Shown here piece after piece: positions 35,024-43,958 of a DNA stretch of 64,000 nt. How positions within the stretch are numbered: the stretch's first letter is position 1; every line of letters begins with the position of its first letter. A model generated the notes under the pieces. That model worked only from the letters and a program-made list of their open reading frames with translations. It had not been told where the DNA came from and ran no database searches. The DNA is from CAVRAZ01 sp963719135 (GTDB lineage Bacteria; Pseudomonadota; Gammaproteobacteria; DSM-19610): assembly GCA_963719135.1 (NCBI GenBank), contig CAVRAZ010000013.1, positions 168,455 to 232,454 on the forward strand. The letters run 5' to 3'. The translations under genes were made by a program, and so were the position numbers.

Positions 35024-35944
35024 CTAGCCGGCCTTTGCGGTTTCTGGCGACGGCCTCATGCAGATCCGGTTGCGTCCGGCGGCCTTCGCTTGATACAGCG
35101 CTTCGTCGGCGCGCACGAACAGCGACAGCGGCGTGTCGCCGGCCGTGAACGCGGCGATGCCGATACTGACCGTCAGCGACAGTTCCGCGCCGGAACAATG
35201 GCAGGGTGTCATGGCGATGTTGTTGCGGATGCGCTCGGCCAGCAGGCGTGCACCTTCCAGCGTGCTTTCGCGCATCAGCACCACGAATTCCTCACCGCCG
35301 TAGCGAAATAGCTGATCGCCGTCGCGAATACAGTTGCGGGCGATGTTGGCCACGGCTTTGAGTGCGGAGTCGCCGACGATGTGGCCGTAGCGATCGTTGA
35401 CCCGCTTGAAATTGTCGATGTCCAAGATCAGCAGCGCGCACTTTGCGGCGTGCCGGTCCGCATGACTGATCTCGCGGCGCAGCACGTCATCCAGCGCAGC
35501 GCGGTTCGAAGTGCCGGTCAAGGGGTCCCTGCGTGCCAGCGAAATCGCATCCTGGTAGAGCAGGGCGTTGCGCAATGGATACAGCAGATTGCACATGAGC
35601 TGCTCCACCGTTTCCAGTTCGGCTTCGGTGAATTTTTCGGAGCGCCGGAGCGTCAGTTTACCCAGGGGTTCGTCGCCCAGGGTCAGCCTGTAGGTGCAAC
35701 TGTGGCGGCCCTGTCTGCCGTACTTGACCTCGAGGTTGAGGTCGGTGTTGCGGTAGCGCAGGCCGCAGTGGGGCACCAGCTCGGCCAGTTTCACGCTGAA
35801 GAGTTCGATTAGACGGTCCAGCGACAAGGTGGTCTGGAGTGTCTGGGTGATGTCGGCGGCGTGGCCGTTCACGGCGTCTCGCGGCACGGTGTCCGGAGCG
35901 CCTTTCGGCGACTTGTGCTCGATCGGATGAAGTGTCTTGGTCAT
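35024..35944 (-). CDS. diguanylate cyclase (GGDEF domain)
   Basis: 306 residues from ATG 35944; the frame is open to 36094 and the start is uncertain because no ribosome binding site is clear. The N-terminal 130 residues form a GAF-like sensor. The C-terminal GGDEF domain has DPLTGTSNRAALDD, LILDIDNFKRVND and the active-site motif RYGGEEF, with the inhibitory-site RDGD five residues before it. The enzyme should therefore make cyclic-di-GMP and be product-inhibited. Monocistronic. Confidence 0.9.
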   Translation of the reverse strand: MTKTLHPIEHKSPKGAPDTVPRDAVNGHAADITQTLQTTLSLDRLIELFSVKLAELVPHCGLRYRNTDLNLEVKYGRQGRHSCTYRLTLGDEPLGKLTLRRSEKFTEAELETVEQLMCNLLYPLRNALLYQDAISLARRDPLTGTSNRAALDDVLRREISHADRHAAKCALLILDIDNFKRVNDRYGHIVGDSALKAVANIARNCIRDGDQLFRYGGEEFVVLMRESTLEGARLLAERIRNNIAMTPCHCSGAELSLTVSIGIAAFTAGDTPLSLFVRADEALYQAKAAGRNRICMRPSPETAKAG

Positions 35945-36189
35945 GGCAATGCACAACATAGTGGGCTTGCAGCATGAAGATGCCAGAACCGTGCCATACA
36001 ATTCGTATATAGAAATAACAATAGGATAGAGGACTGCTGGCGTCTTTCTGGTGGCAAGACCGATGGCGGGAGTCAAAAATGTGACGAACTTCACGGCCTG
36101 CGTGAGCCCTCGCCAGTCTATTGATTAGAGGATTAAATCCCGATCCGGAAACGGGCAAGATGACGATGCCGAGAAACAGGAGCCGTTCG

Positions 36190-37287
36190 ATGAGATTCCC
36201 AAGCGTCGGACTCGCGGTCTTCCTTGTGCTCGCGGCCGGGCCGCCCGGTTGCGGACAGCGCCAGCCGCCGGCGGATGAAACCACGCGTCCGGAGGTCGCC
36301 GCCGCCACGGCGACGCCGCCGGACGCGAGCCCGGATTCGGCGCTGGTGAATCGGGGCTACCACGAGCAACCCGAGTGGTTCAAACAGTCTTTCCTGGACG
36401 TTCGCGAAGACATCGACGACGCGACCGCCGCGGGACGGCGCCTGGTGCTCTATTTCTACCAGGACGGATGCCCCTACTGCAAAAAGCTGCTGGAAGTGAA
36501 TTTCGGCAGCCGGTCGATCGCGGAGAAGACGCGGCGATACTTCGACGTGGTCGCCATCGACATCTGGGGCGATCGGGAGGTCGTCGACCTGGACGGAGAG
36601 ACGGTCACCGAGAAGGCGTTCAGTCGCGCACTTGAAGTGGATTTCACGCCGACGCTGGTTATTTTCGACGAGCAGGGCAAGCCGGTGGCGCGCCTGAACG
36701 GGTACTACCCGCCCCACCAGTTCGAGATCGTGCTGGATTACGCGGGGCTGAAGAAGGAAGGCGAAGGAACCCTCAGCGACTATTACCGGCAGCATGAGCC
36801 GGTTCCGGCCACCGGCACGCTGCACCGCGAGCACGGCTGGCTCCAGCCGCCGTTTGACCTGGCCGCGCGCCCGTCCGGCAAGCCGTTGCTCGTGCTGTTC
36901 GAACAGCAGGAATGCAAGACCTGCGACGAACTCCACGCCGATATCCTGCAGCGCGAGGAAACCCGGCGGCTGCTGGCGGGATTTGACATCGCGCTGCTCG
37001 ACGCCTGGTCGGACGATCCGCTGCGCACGCCCGATGGCAGCGAAACCACGGTGGCCGCCTGGGCGCACGACCTGGGCATTCAGTATCTGCCGACCCTCGT
37101 CATGTTCGATCTGCAGGGTAGGGAGGCATTTCGTACCGAGGCCTGGCTGAAGGCTTTCCACACGCAGTCGGCCCTCGACTATGTGCTTTCCGGCGCCTAT
37201 CGGAACGAACCGGATTTCCAACGCTACATCGAAACGCGCGCCGGCGCGTTGCGCGCCCGCGGCGCCGAGGTGGATATCATGAACTGA
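36190..37287 (+). CDS. lipoprotein with two thioredoxin-fold domains (SoxW/DsbD-gamma-like)
   Basis: 365 residues from ATG 36190, 7 bases after AGGAG; upstream starts in the frame lack a binding site. The signal ends in LAAGPPGC, a possible lipobox. Domain one (about 50-200) has FYQDGCPYCKKL and TPTLVIFDEQG; domain two (about 215-355) has LFEQQECKTCDEL and LPTLVMFDLQG. Both keep CxxC and cis-Pro, so the protein is probably a periplasmic disulfide reductase or relay. Duplicated thioredoxin folds of this kind are found in sulfur-oxidising bacteria. Its end overlaps the convergent yciK gene by 11 bp. Confidence 0.8.
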   Translation: MRFPSVGLAVFLVLAAGPPGCGQRQPPADETTRPEVAAATATPPDASPDSALVNRGYHEQPEWFKQSFLDVREDIDDATAAGRRLVLYFYQDGCPYCKKLLEVNFGSRSIAEKTRRYFDVVAIDIWGDREVVDLDGETVTEKAFSRALEVDFTPTLVIFDEQGKPVARLNGYYPPHQFEIVLDYAGLKKEGEGTLSDYYRQHEPVPATGTLHREHGWLQPPFDLAARPSGKPLLVLFEQQECKTCDELHADILQREETRRLLAGFDIALLDAWSDDPLRTPDGSETTVAAWAHDLGIQYLPTLVMFDLQGREAFRTEAWLKAFHTQSALDYVLSGAYRNEPDFQRYIETRAGALRARGAEVDIMN

Positions 37288-38056
37288 CGGCGGCCGGTGT
37301 TTCCGCTTGCTGCGCGTTGTATTGCCGGCCGGTGATTCCCGCACTGGCCTGACTCAGCAGGTACAGATAGGGCAGCACAACGTCGTCGGGTTGCGGCCGC
37401 TGTGCCGGGTTCTCGCCCGGATAGGCGAGCGCGCGCAGGTCGGTGGCGACCGGCCCGGGATCGATACTGTTGACCCTGACGCGGGCGTTGGTCTCCAGTT
37501 CGTCGGCGAGAATCTGCATCAGGCACTCGGTGCCGGCCTTGCTGACGCCGTAAGCGCCCCAGTAGGCGCGGCCGTGCCGGCCCGCCCGATCGGAGGAAAA
37601 CAGGATAGAGCTGCCGCCGGTCCGCATCATGAGCGGCAGGCACGCACGGGTGAGCATAAAGGGTCCGGTGAGATTCACCTGCATGATGCGCTGCCAGAGC
37701 GGGGCCTCGAAGTGCAGCATGGGGATCAGCGCGCCCAGCACGGCGGCGTTGTGCACCAAGCCGTCGAGGCGGTTGAATTCTGCGCCGATGCGGTCGCCGA
37801 GTTCCAGGTAGTCTTTTTCCACCGCGCCTTCCAGGTTCAGCGGATAGATCGCCGGCTGCGGTCCACCGCTATTTTCGATGCCGTCGTAGACCGCTTCCAG
37901 CAGCTTGATGTCCAGATCCAGCAGAACAACCTGCGCGCCGAACGCGGCGCAGGCTTTGGCCACTGCGGCGCCGATGCCCTTGCCGGCGCCGGTCACCAGG
38001 ACCACACGGTCGCGCAGAAGCGAGGGCTCGGGTTTCCAGTCATCGGGTATCAACAT
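37277..38056 (-). CDS. yciK: short-chain dehydrogenase YciK
   Basis: 259 residues. Rossmann motif LVTGAGKGIGAAVAKA, NAAVLG, catalytic Ser in ILFSSDRAGRHGRAYWGAYGVSK read in two parts, and YxxxK as YGVSK. The start MLIPDDWKPEPSLLRDRV is typical of YciK, whose substrate is unknown. In Pseudomonas this gene sits with ubiG, a gph-like gene and the mtaD-type amidohydrolase. Here those are 5 kb away on the same strand with other genes between. Confidence 0.9.
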   Translation of the reverse strand: MLIPDDWKPEPSLLRDRVVLVTGAGKGIGAAVAKACAAFGAQVVLLDLDIKLLEAVYDGIENSGGPQPAIYPLNLEGAVEKDYLELGDRIGAEFNRLDGLVHNAAVLGALIPMLHFEAPLWQRIMQVNLTGPFMLTRACLPLMMRTGGSSILFSSDRAGRHGRAYWGAYGVSKAGTECLMQILADELETNARVRVNSIDPGPVATDLRALAYPGENPAQRPQPDDVVLPYLYLLSQASAGITGRQYNAQQAETPAAVSS

Positions 38057-38106
38057 CGCGAAAGTGTACCACGCGAGGCCGGCCGCGCGCCGATTCCGGA
38101 ACCCTG

Positions 38107-38958
38107 TCAGTGCCGCGCGCGGCGTTGTTCCCGCCGGTTTGTCGACCAGGCAATCCAGAATTTCCGCAACGGGCTCAGGACGAGGTGGTGCCGGGCTACG
38201 CGCAAGCCGTCGGCTTCCACTTCGTCAAGCAGCGCCTGGTCGATAGCCGCGCGGATCAGCAAGGCGGTCTGGGCCGCTCGCTCGGTTTCGGGCAGGTGTT
38301 GCAGCGCGGTTTCGAATTGGCGTCGCGCGCGATCAAGCTGGCGCCGTGCAAGCGGCAGCAGCCGGTCCGTGCCGGTCAACGCGGGCAGTTCGTCGGGTGC
38401 GATGCCGATCTCGTCCAGTTCGTCCAGCGGCAGGTAGACCCGTCCCTGCCGAAGGTCGTCGCGCAGGTTCAGCAGCACGCCGGTCAGCCGGAACGCCGTG
38501 CCCAGCTCGGTCGCGAATCTGAGCGTGTCACGGTGCGCGTAGCCGAAGATTTCCGCTGACATCAGCCCGACCACCCCGGAGACACGGTAGCAATACAGCG
38601 CCAGTTCGTTGAACGACGCATAGCGCCGCCGATCCATGTCCATCCACGCGCCGTCGAGGATTTCGGCAAAATATTCGCGCGGCAGGTTGTAGCGTTCGAG
38701 CGGCTCCTGCAAGGCGCGCGTGACCGGGTGTTGCGGCGTGCCCGCGTAGCACCGTTCCAGTTCGCCGACCCACCAGTCGAGTTTGGATCGCGCGACCTGA
38801 TCGTCGCCGCGGTCGTTCACCACGCCGCTCAGTTGTTGACAGAACGCATGCACCGCAGTCACGGCCCGCCGCGTTTCGGGCGCCAGATACAGAAAACTGT
38901 AATAGAGGTCCGAGCCGGCCGGCGCGGCCTGGTTTTCGCAGTACTGATCGGGTGTCAT
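38107..38958 (-). CDS. hpnD: HpnD-like squalene/phytoene synthase with altered Asp-rich motifs
   Basis: 283 residues from ATG 38958. Overall it follows presqualene diphosphate synthase HpnD closely: MTPDQYCENQAAPAGSDLYY, RYNLPREYFAEILDG, YCYRVSGVVGLMSAEIFGY and GRVYLPLDELDEIGI. The first Asp-rich motif, normally DDxxD, reads SGVVND. The second, normally NIIRDVxEDA, reads VLLNLRDDLRQ. These Asp residues bind the Mg-diphosphate of farnesyl diphosphate, so classical activity is doubtful. The frame is intact, which argues for a repurposed protein rather than decay. No other hopanoid gene is in the window. Confidence 0.85.
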   Translation of the reverse strand: MTPDQYCENQAAPAGSDLYYSFLYLAPETRRAVTAVHAFCQQLSGVVNDRGDDQVARSKLDWWVGELERCYAGTPQHPVTRALQEPLERYNLPREYFAEILDGAWMDMDRRRYASFNELALYCYRVSGVVGLMSAEIFGYAHRDTLRFATELGTAFRLTGVLLNLRDDLRQGRVYLPLDELDEIGIAPDELPALTGTDRLLPLARRQLDRARRQFETALQHLPETERAAQTALLIRAAIDQALLDEVEADGLRVARHHLVLSPLRKFWIAWSTNRREQRRARH

Positions 38959-39035
38959 GATGATAACGTACCGGTTTGCCGCGGTGCACACAATGTATGG
39001 ATTGGGGGACCCGAATTAACCGCAAAGGACGCCAA

Positions 39036-39329
39036 GGACACGAAGGTACAACCCTTTTAACCACTTAACCGCAAAGCACACAAAGGACACGAAGATACCG
39101 ATTGATTCATTGTCCGGTCGGGATACCCGTAGGCGGCCTTGGCCGCGAAGGGTATAGGGCATCGACTGCGAATTCGTTCGTCGCCAAGCCCGCCCCGGGT
39201 GTGAGGCGACGTTACAGCGCTCCACGCGTCGTCGTGTGCGCCCGAAGTGCATGAAGCACCCGACACAGACAATGGTTTCTGCGTGTCCTTAGTGTGCTTT
39301 GTGGTTAAAAGGCTTGTACCTCCGCGTCC
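39036..39329. repeat. second intergenic element with long imperfect inverted arms
   Basis: About 50 bases at 39036-39095 pair with 39277-39329: GGACACGAAGGTACAACCC against a complement GGACGCGGAGGTACAAGCC, then TTTTAACCAC and AAAGCACAC-AAGGACACG on both sides. The left arm has an extra 8 bases, TTAACCGC. The arm sequence is related to that of the element at 32932-33231. The core of about 180 bp is unrelated and carries no gene. Confidence 0.75.
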
Positions 39330-39361
39330 ATTGCGGTCGATCTTGAAGAGACGTCGGTAAT

Positions 39362-40648
39362 TCACGCATTCTCAGCCCGCGTCTCCGCGTCCGACTCGAC
39401 CGTGCGCGGCAGGGTTTCGACCTGTTTCAGCGCCTCGACCTCGCGTTTGGCGCGCACGCCCATCTCGGTGAAGCGGCGTACGCTGGGCAGCACCCGGCTG
39501 TCGAAAGCGCCGACCGCCTTGTTGAACGCGTCGACGCTGCCCGTCAGGCTGCGTCCGAGGCGACTCATGTGTTCAGAGAATTTCAACAGCCGGTCGTACA
39601 TGTCCTCACCCGTGCGGCGTATTTCCTCCGCGTTTTCGGCGAGCACCTTCTGGCGCCAGCCATAGGCCAGCGTGCGCAGCAGGGCCACCAGGCTGGTCGG
39701 CGTCGCGAGAATCACCTTGCTGGACAGCGCATCGTCGAGCAGGCGCGGATCCTGCTGCAGCGCGCTGCTGAGAAACTGGTCGCCGGGTATGAACAGTACG
39801 ACGAATTCCGGTGACCGGGGAAGGTGCTGCCAGTAGTGCTTGCCGGCGAGTTCGCGCACGCGTTCGCGCACCTTGCGCGCGTGGCGCTGGAGCTGGTGCC
39901 GGCGCTGTTGTTCGTCCGGGGCGTCGACCGCCGACAGATAGGCGTCGAGCGGCGTCTTGGCGTCGATGACGATTTCTCGGGCGTCGGACATCCGCACGAT
40001 CATGTCCGGGCGGACCAGTCCTTCATCGGCAGCCAGGCTTTCCTGCTCGAAGAAATCGCAGTGTTCGCTCATGCCGGCCAGTTCGACCAGGCGTCTGAGC
40101 GTCAGTTCGCCCCATTGGCCGCGCACTTCGGGGCGTCTGAGCGCCTGCGCCAGGTTGCGGGTCTCGCTTTGCAGAAGACGCTGGGTTTCCGCCATGTCGT
40201 GCAGATGCTGCGTCAGCGAGCCGAATGCCTGCTGCCGCTCGTTTTCCATCTGCCTGACCTGTTGCTCGGTCTTTTCCAGGGCCTGTTGAATCGGCTTGAC
40301 CAGGTCTTCCACTGCGTGCTGCCGCCGGGCAAGTTCACCGTCGGCGCGCGTGTGGAACTCATTCAAGCTGCTTTGCGCCAGCTTGAGAAACTCGCCGCTA
40401 TTGTTCCGGAGTGCGTCGCCGGCCAGCGCTTTGAACGTCTGTTGGAGTTGTTCCCTGGCCTCGGTGAAACTGCGCAGGCGCGCCATGGTGGCCTGCCGTT
40501 CGGCGTCGAGCTGGGCCTGGAGTTTGGCCTTGTCTGCGTGGAGTGCGGTGATTTCGCGCTGTTTGCCCAGATAGGAGACCAGAAAGCCGACCAGCCCGGC
40601 GACCAGCGCAGCCAGTCCGGCAATGGTGTGCTCGGGCGTCAGGGTCAT
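39362..40648 (-). CDS. rmuC: DNA recombination protein RmuC
   Basis: 428 residues: N-terminal membrane span (about 8-27, TIAGLAALVAGLVGFLVSYL), a long coiled coil (about 30-165), then the nuclease-like RmuC domain with RGQWGELTLRRLVELAGM, RPDMIVRMSDAREIVIDAK and SPEFVVLFIPGDQFL. In E. coli RmuC limits inversions at short repeats. Single gene. Confidence 0.95.
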   Translation of the reverse strand: MTLTPEHTIAGLAALVAGLVGFLVSYLGKQREITALHADKAKLQAQLDAERQATMARLRSFTEAREQLQQTFKALAGDALRNNSGEFLKLAQSSLNEFHTRADGELARRQHAVEDLVKPIQQALEKTEQQVRQMENERQQAFGSLTQHLHDMAETQRLLQSETRNLAQALRRPEVRGQWGELTLRRLVELAGMSEHCDFFEQESLAADEGLVRPDMIVRMSDAREIVIDAKTPLDAYLSAVDAPDEQQRRHQLQRHARKVRERVRELAGKHYWQHLPRSPEFVVLFIPGDQFLSSALQQDPRLLDDALSSKVILATPTSLVALLRTLAYGWRQKVLAENAEEIRRTGEDMYDRLLKFSEHMSRLGRSLTGSVDAFNKAVGAFDSRVLPSVRRFTEMGVRAKREVEALKQVETLPRTVESDAETRAENA

Positions 40649-40699
40649 GGCCCGCCATCATACCGCAGAAACGACGGCGCGGAAGATTGGATCGAGCCG

Positions 40700-41218
40700 T
40701 CAGAGCGGCATCAGTGCCTGTGCGCCCAGTCCGATGGCCAATCCCAGCATCGCGCCCGCCAGTACATCGCTTGGGTAGTGCAGGCCCAGCACCGGTCGCG
40801 ACAGAGCGATCAAGGCTGTTACCGGCGCGAATACCCAGAGTGTCGCGGGGAAGTGCAGGTACAGCGCGGTGGTGAACGCCATCGCGTGCAGCGTATGTCC
40901 GGACGGGAAGCTGAACTGATCCAGCGCCTGGCCGTGTTGCCGCACGCGAGGGCTTACCGCGCAGGGACGCGGGCGCGAGGTCCGGCGCTTGAGAAACCGG
41001 TAGACGCTCAACGCAACCAGCCCCGTGACCGCCATGTGCAGACTGGCGACAACGCCGTCCCTGCCGTACAGCAGCGGCAGCGCCGCCATGACGGCGTACC
41101 AGAGCATCCCGTCACCCAGCCGGCTGAGGGTGCGAAACAGGACGACCGGCAGCCGGTAGGTACCGACGCGGTTGCATTGAAGGCAGAGCGACAGATCCAG
41201 CGCGTAGAGTCGATTCAT
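40700..41218 (-). CDS. PAP2-family membrane phosphatase
   Basis: 172 residues from ATG 41218. Six-span PAP2 protein with all three phosphatase motifs: KRRTSRPRP (K-x6-RP), FPSGHT and SRPVLGLHYPSDVLAG (SR-x5-H-x3-D). Likely substrates are undecaprenyl diphosphate or phosphatidate. Its ATG overlaps the true stop of the glycosyltransferase gene (ATGA), so the two are translationally coupled. The apparent 554-residue fusion of the two is a frameshift product. Confidence 0.85.
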   Translation of the reverse strand: MNRLYALDLSLCLQCNRVGTYRLPVVLFRTLSRLGDGMLWYAVMAALPLLYGRDGVVASLHMAVTGLVALSVYRFLKRRTSRPRPCAVSPRVRQHGQALDQFSFPSGHTLHAMAFTTALYLHFPATLWVFAPVTALIALSRPVLGLHYPSDVLAGAMLGLAIGLGAQALMPL

Positions 41219-42364
41219 GGCGATGTTGCTCCCGCCGGCGACTGGAGAAGTTCGAGGAATCGGTCGACGATCGCGTCCCAGGAGAGGCCGGCGGCGTGCG
41301 CTTCGGCGGCCGCGCCGAGAACGTCGGATGCGGTCGGGGTCGCGGCATAACGCGGTGGCCAGCGCCGCAAAGTCGCGCTCTCCGCTGTCGGCAAGGAGAC
41401 CGTTGACATCGTGCCGGATATGTTCGTGTGCGGCGGCCTCGTCGTAGGCGATCACAGCGAGTCCGCTGGCCATGGCTTCGGTGACGACGTTGCCGTAGGT
41501 TTCGCTGTGGCTGGGGAACAGGAAAATGTCGCCCGATGCGAAATGCGCGGCCAGGTCTTCGCCGGTGCGCATGCCGCAGAAGACGATGTCGGGATGCCGT
41601 TGTTTCAGTTGTTTCAGCAAGGGCCCTTCGCCGACCATGATCAGGCGCGCGCGGCCGCATGTCTTGTGCAGATGGCGGAACGTGCCGACCAGCTCCGTTA
41701 TGTTTTTCTCGGGCGCGATGCGCCCGACGAACAGGCAGGCAATGTCGTCGCCGCTGAGCCCCCAGGCGTCGCGCAGGGCGCGACGGCGGCGACCGGAATG
41801 GAACAGCCGGGTATCGACGCCGCGTTGCATGACGCGCACGCAGCCGAATCCGTCGCGGACCAGTTCGGCGGCCAGTTGCGCAGTCGGCACCAGCGTGCAG
41901 GCGGTGGCACGGTGCAACCGGCGCAGATAGCCCAGGATCGCGGGCTTGAGAAAACCTGCGCCGTAGTGGTGGCTGTACGAATGAAAATTGGTATGAAACC
42001 CGCTGGTGACCGGTATCGCCAGCGCATTCGCCGCCTTGACCGCCGACCAGCCGAGCGGACCTTCGGTCGCGACGTACACGGCGTCCGGCGGTTCGCTGCG
42101 CCACAGGCGCGCCAGTTGCCGCGAAGACGGCAGTCCGAAGCGCAGGTCGGAATAGCGGGGAATGCTCAGCCCGCGGAACAGGTGCTCCGAATAATGCCCA
42201 TTGATCCTGGGCATATCGTCCGCCCGCTGGCGCGGACGGTAGAGGCTGACGCGATGCCCGCGCGCCATCACGCCGGCAACCAGTCGGCCGAGCGTCATCG
42301 CGACGCCATTGACTTCGGGGGGGAAGGTCTCGGTGACCAGACCGATGTGCAGATTCGCTGTCAA
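41215..42364 (-). CDS. GT4 glycosyltransferase with a single-base frameshift near its 3' end
   Basis: From ATG 42364 the frame encodes a GT-B transferase: VTETFPPEVNGVAMTLGRL, SGFHTNFHSYSHHYGAGF, VGRIAPEKN and the donor-site FPSHSETYGNVVTEAMA. After CRDPDRI the continuing frame is not protein-like, while the +1 frame supplies the expected C-terminus (ASDVLGAAAEAHAAGLSWD, DRFLELL) and stops at 41215. An extra base (or two lost) lies near 41325-41340. Homologues glycosylate lipids or act in mannoside synthesis. Intact length would be about 383 residues. Confidence 0.8.
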
Positions 42365-42465
42365 GACCGACCCGCCGCTGATTCAACGCAGGCAGTATCG
42401 AAATTGCCGATAACCGTTATGTTACGGCGGTGTGAATTATTTGTGACGTCCGCCGTGCGGCATGT

Positions 42466-43131
42466 TCAGTCGGCGGCGATCCAGTCGAGCGCCTGGAGCG
42501 GATGGGTGATCATGCCGTCGGCGCACCAGAACTCGGGCCGGTCGTCGCCAGACAGATAACCGAAGAGCGCGACCAGCGTGTGCATGCCCGCGTTGCGCCC
42601 GGCCTGAATGTCACGTTCGGCGTCGCCCAGGTACAGGCACCGGTCCGGTTTCACGCCGATAGTGACGCACGCATGCAGCAACGGCGCAGGGTCGGGTTTG
42701 CTGCGTGCGAGCGTGTCGCCTGAAACCACGCTGGCCGCGCGCTCGAGCAGACCGAGCTGGTCGAGCAGCGGGTTGGTCAGCCAGGCCGGTTTGTTGGTCA
42801 CCACGCCCCAGGGAATGCGGCGTTGCTCGAGCTTCTCCAGCAACTCGTCGATCCCCGGAAACACGCGGGTCTGCTCGCAGATGTGGTGCTGGTAGTAGTC
42901 CAGCAGTTCCAGCCGCACGCGCTCGAATTCCGGATTGTCCGGTGTCCAGCCGAAGCCGCGTTCGATCAGAGCCCGGCCGCCGTGCGAGACGACGGGGCGT
43001 ATGGCCGCAAACGGCAGGGGCTCGCGACCGTTGGCCGCGAGCGTTGCATTGAGCGCACCGGCCAGATCCGGGGCCGTATCAAGCAGTGTGCCGTCCAGAT
43101 CGAACAGCAGGCAGCGAACCGGTTGCTTCAC
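42466..43131 (-). CDS. gph: HAD phosphatase, phosphoglycolate phosphatase or MupP type
   Basis: 221 residues. HAD motifs: LLFDLDGTLLDTAPDL, TNKPAW with VVTNKP, RSKPDPAPLL and YLGDAERDIQAGRNAGM. The gene follows ubiG by 4 bp, the arrangement in pseudomonads where the protein, first annotated Gph, is MupP, the N-acetylmuramate 6-phosphate phosphatase of peptidoglycan recycling. The sequence alone does not separate the two. It is cotranscribed with ubiG. Confidence 0.88.
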   Translation of the reverse strand: MKQPVRCLLFDLDGTLLDTAPDLAGALNATLAANGREPLPFAAIRPVVSHGGRALIERGFGWTPDNPEFERVRLELLDYYQHHICEQTRVFPGIDELLEKLEQRRIPWGVVTNKPAWLTNPLLDQLGLLERAASVVSGDTLARSKPDPAPLLHACVTIGVKPDRCLYLGDAERDIQAGRNAGMHTLVALFGYLSGDDRPEFWCADGMITHPLQALDWIAAD

Positions 43132-43135
43132 GGAT

Positions 43136-43843
43136 TCAGGGGCGTTCGAACCAGGCGAGGTAATTGACGTCCACGTCGCGTCCCAGACTGTAGCGTCCGG
43201 TCAGCGGGTTGTAGCTCATACCGGCCAGTTCGCGGATCGCGAGGTCCGCCGCGCGCGCCCAGCGCTCGAGTTCGGACGGACGGATGAACTTGCGGTATTC
43301 ATGGGTGCCCTTGGGCAACAGGCCAAGCACGTATTCCGCAGCGATCACCGCGAACAGGTAGGACTTTGGATTGCGATTGATGGTCGAGAAGAACACCTTG
43401 CCGCCGGGTTTCACGAGCCGTGCGCAGGCTGCGACGACCGATCCCGGGTCCGGCACGTGCTCCAGCATTTCAAGGCAGGTCACCACGTCGTAGTGTTCCG
43501 GCTGTTCTTCGGCCAGTTGCTCTGCCGTGGCGCGTCGGTAATCGACTTCGACGCCCGACTCGTGGCGGTGCAGGCGGGCCACGCTCAGCGGCGCCTCCCC
43601 CATGTCGATGCCGGTGACCGTGGCGCCCAGGCGCGCCATGGCCTCGCTGAGAATGCCGCCTCCGCAGCCAACGTCGAGGACGCGACAGCCGGCCAGCGCC
43701 GCGCGCCGCTGAATATAGTCGACTCTCAGCGGATTGATGTCGTGCAGTGGTTTGAACTCACCGCCGGGGTCCCACCAGCGCGCGGCGAGTTCCTCGAATT
43801 TGTGGATCTCGGCGGGGTCAACATTGTGGGTGGTCGCGGACAT
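43136..43843 (-). CDS. ubiG: ubiquinone biosynthesis O-methyltransferase UbiG
   Basis: 235 residues from ATG 43843, the family start (NVDPAEIHKFEELAARWWDP). SAM-binding motif VLDVGCGGGILSEAMA, post-I acidic GIDMGEAPL, and EMLEHVPDP. C-terminal GMSYNPLTGRYSLGRDVDVN is characteristic. It carries out both O-methylations in ubiquinone synthesis, so the cell uses a ubiquinone pool. Confidence 0.95.
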   Translation of the reverse strand: MSATTHNVDPAEIHKFEELAARWWDPGGEFKPLHDINPLRVDYIQRRAALAGCRVLDVGCGGGILSEAMARLGATVTGIDMGEAPLSVARLHRHESGVEVDYRRATAEQLAEEQPEHYDVVTCLEMLEHVPDPGSVVAACARLVKPGGKVFFSTINRNPKSYLFAVIAAEYVLGLLPKGTHEYRKFIRPSELERWARAADLAIRELAGMSYNPLTGRYSLGRDVDVNYLAWFERP

Positions 43844-43958
43844 GGCGGCGGTAACCGGTATATGGAGACACCTACGATACCGGGTGCGCACCTGGCGGAC
43901 AAGCACCCAGCCGGGCGCGGCTGGCCACGCTCGAGCGGGCTCGCCGGTTTTTCAACGG

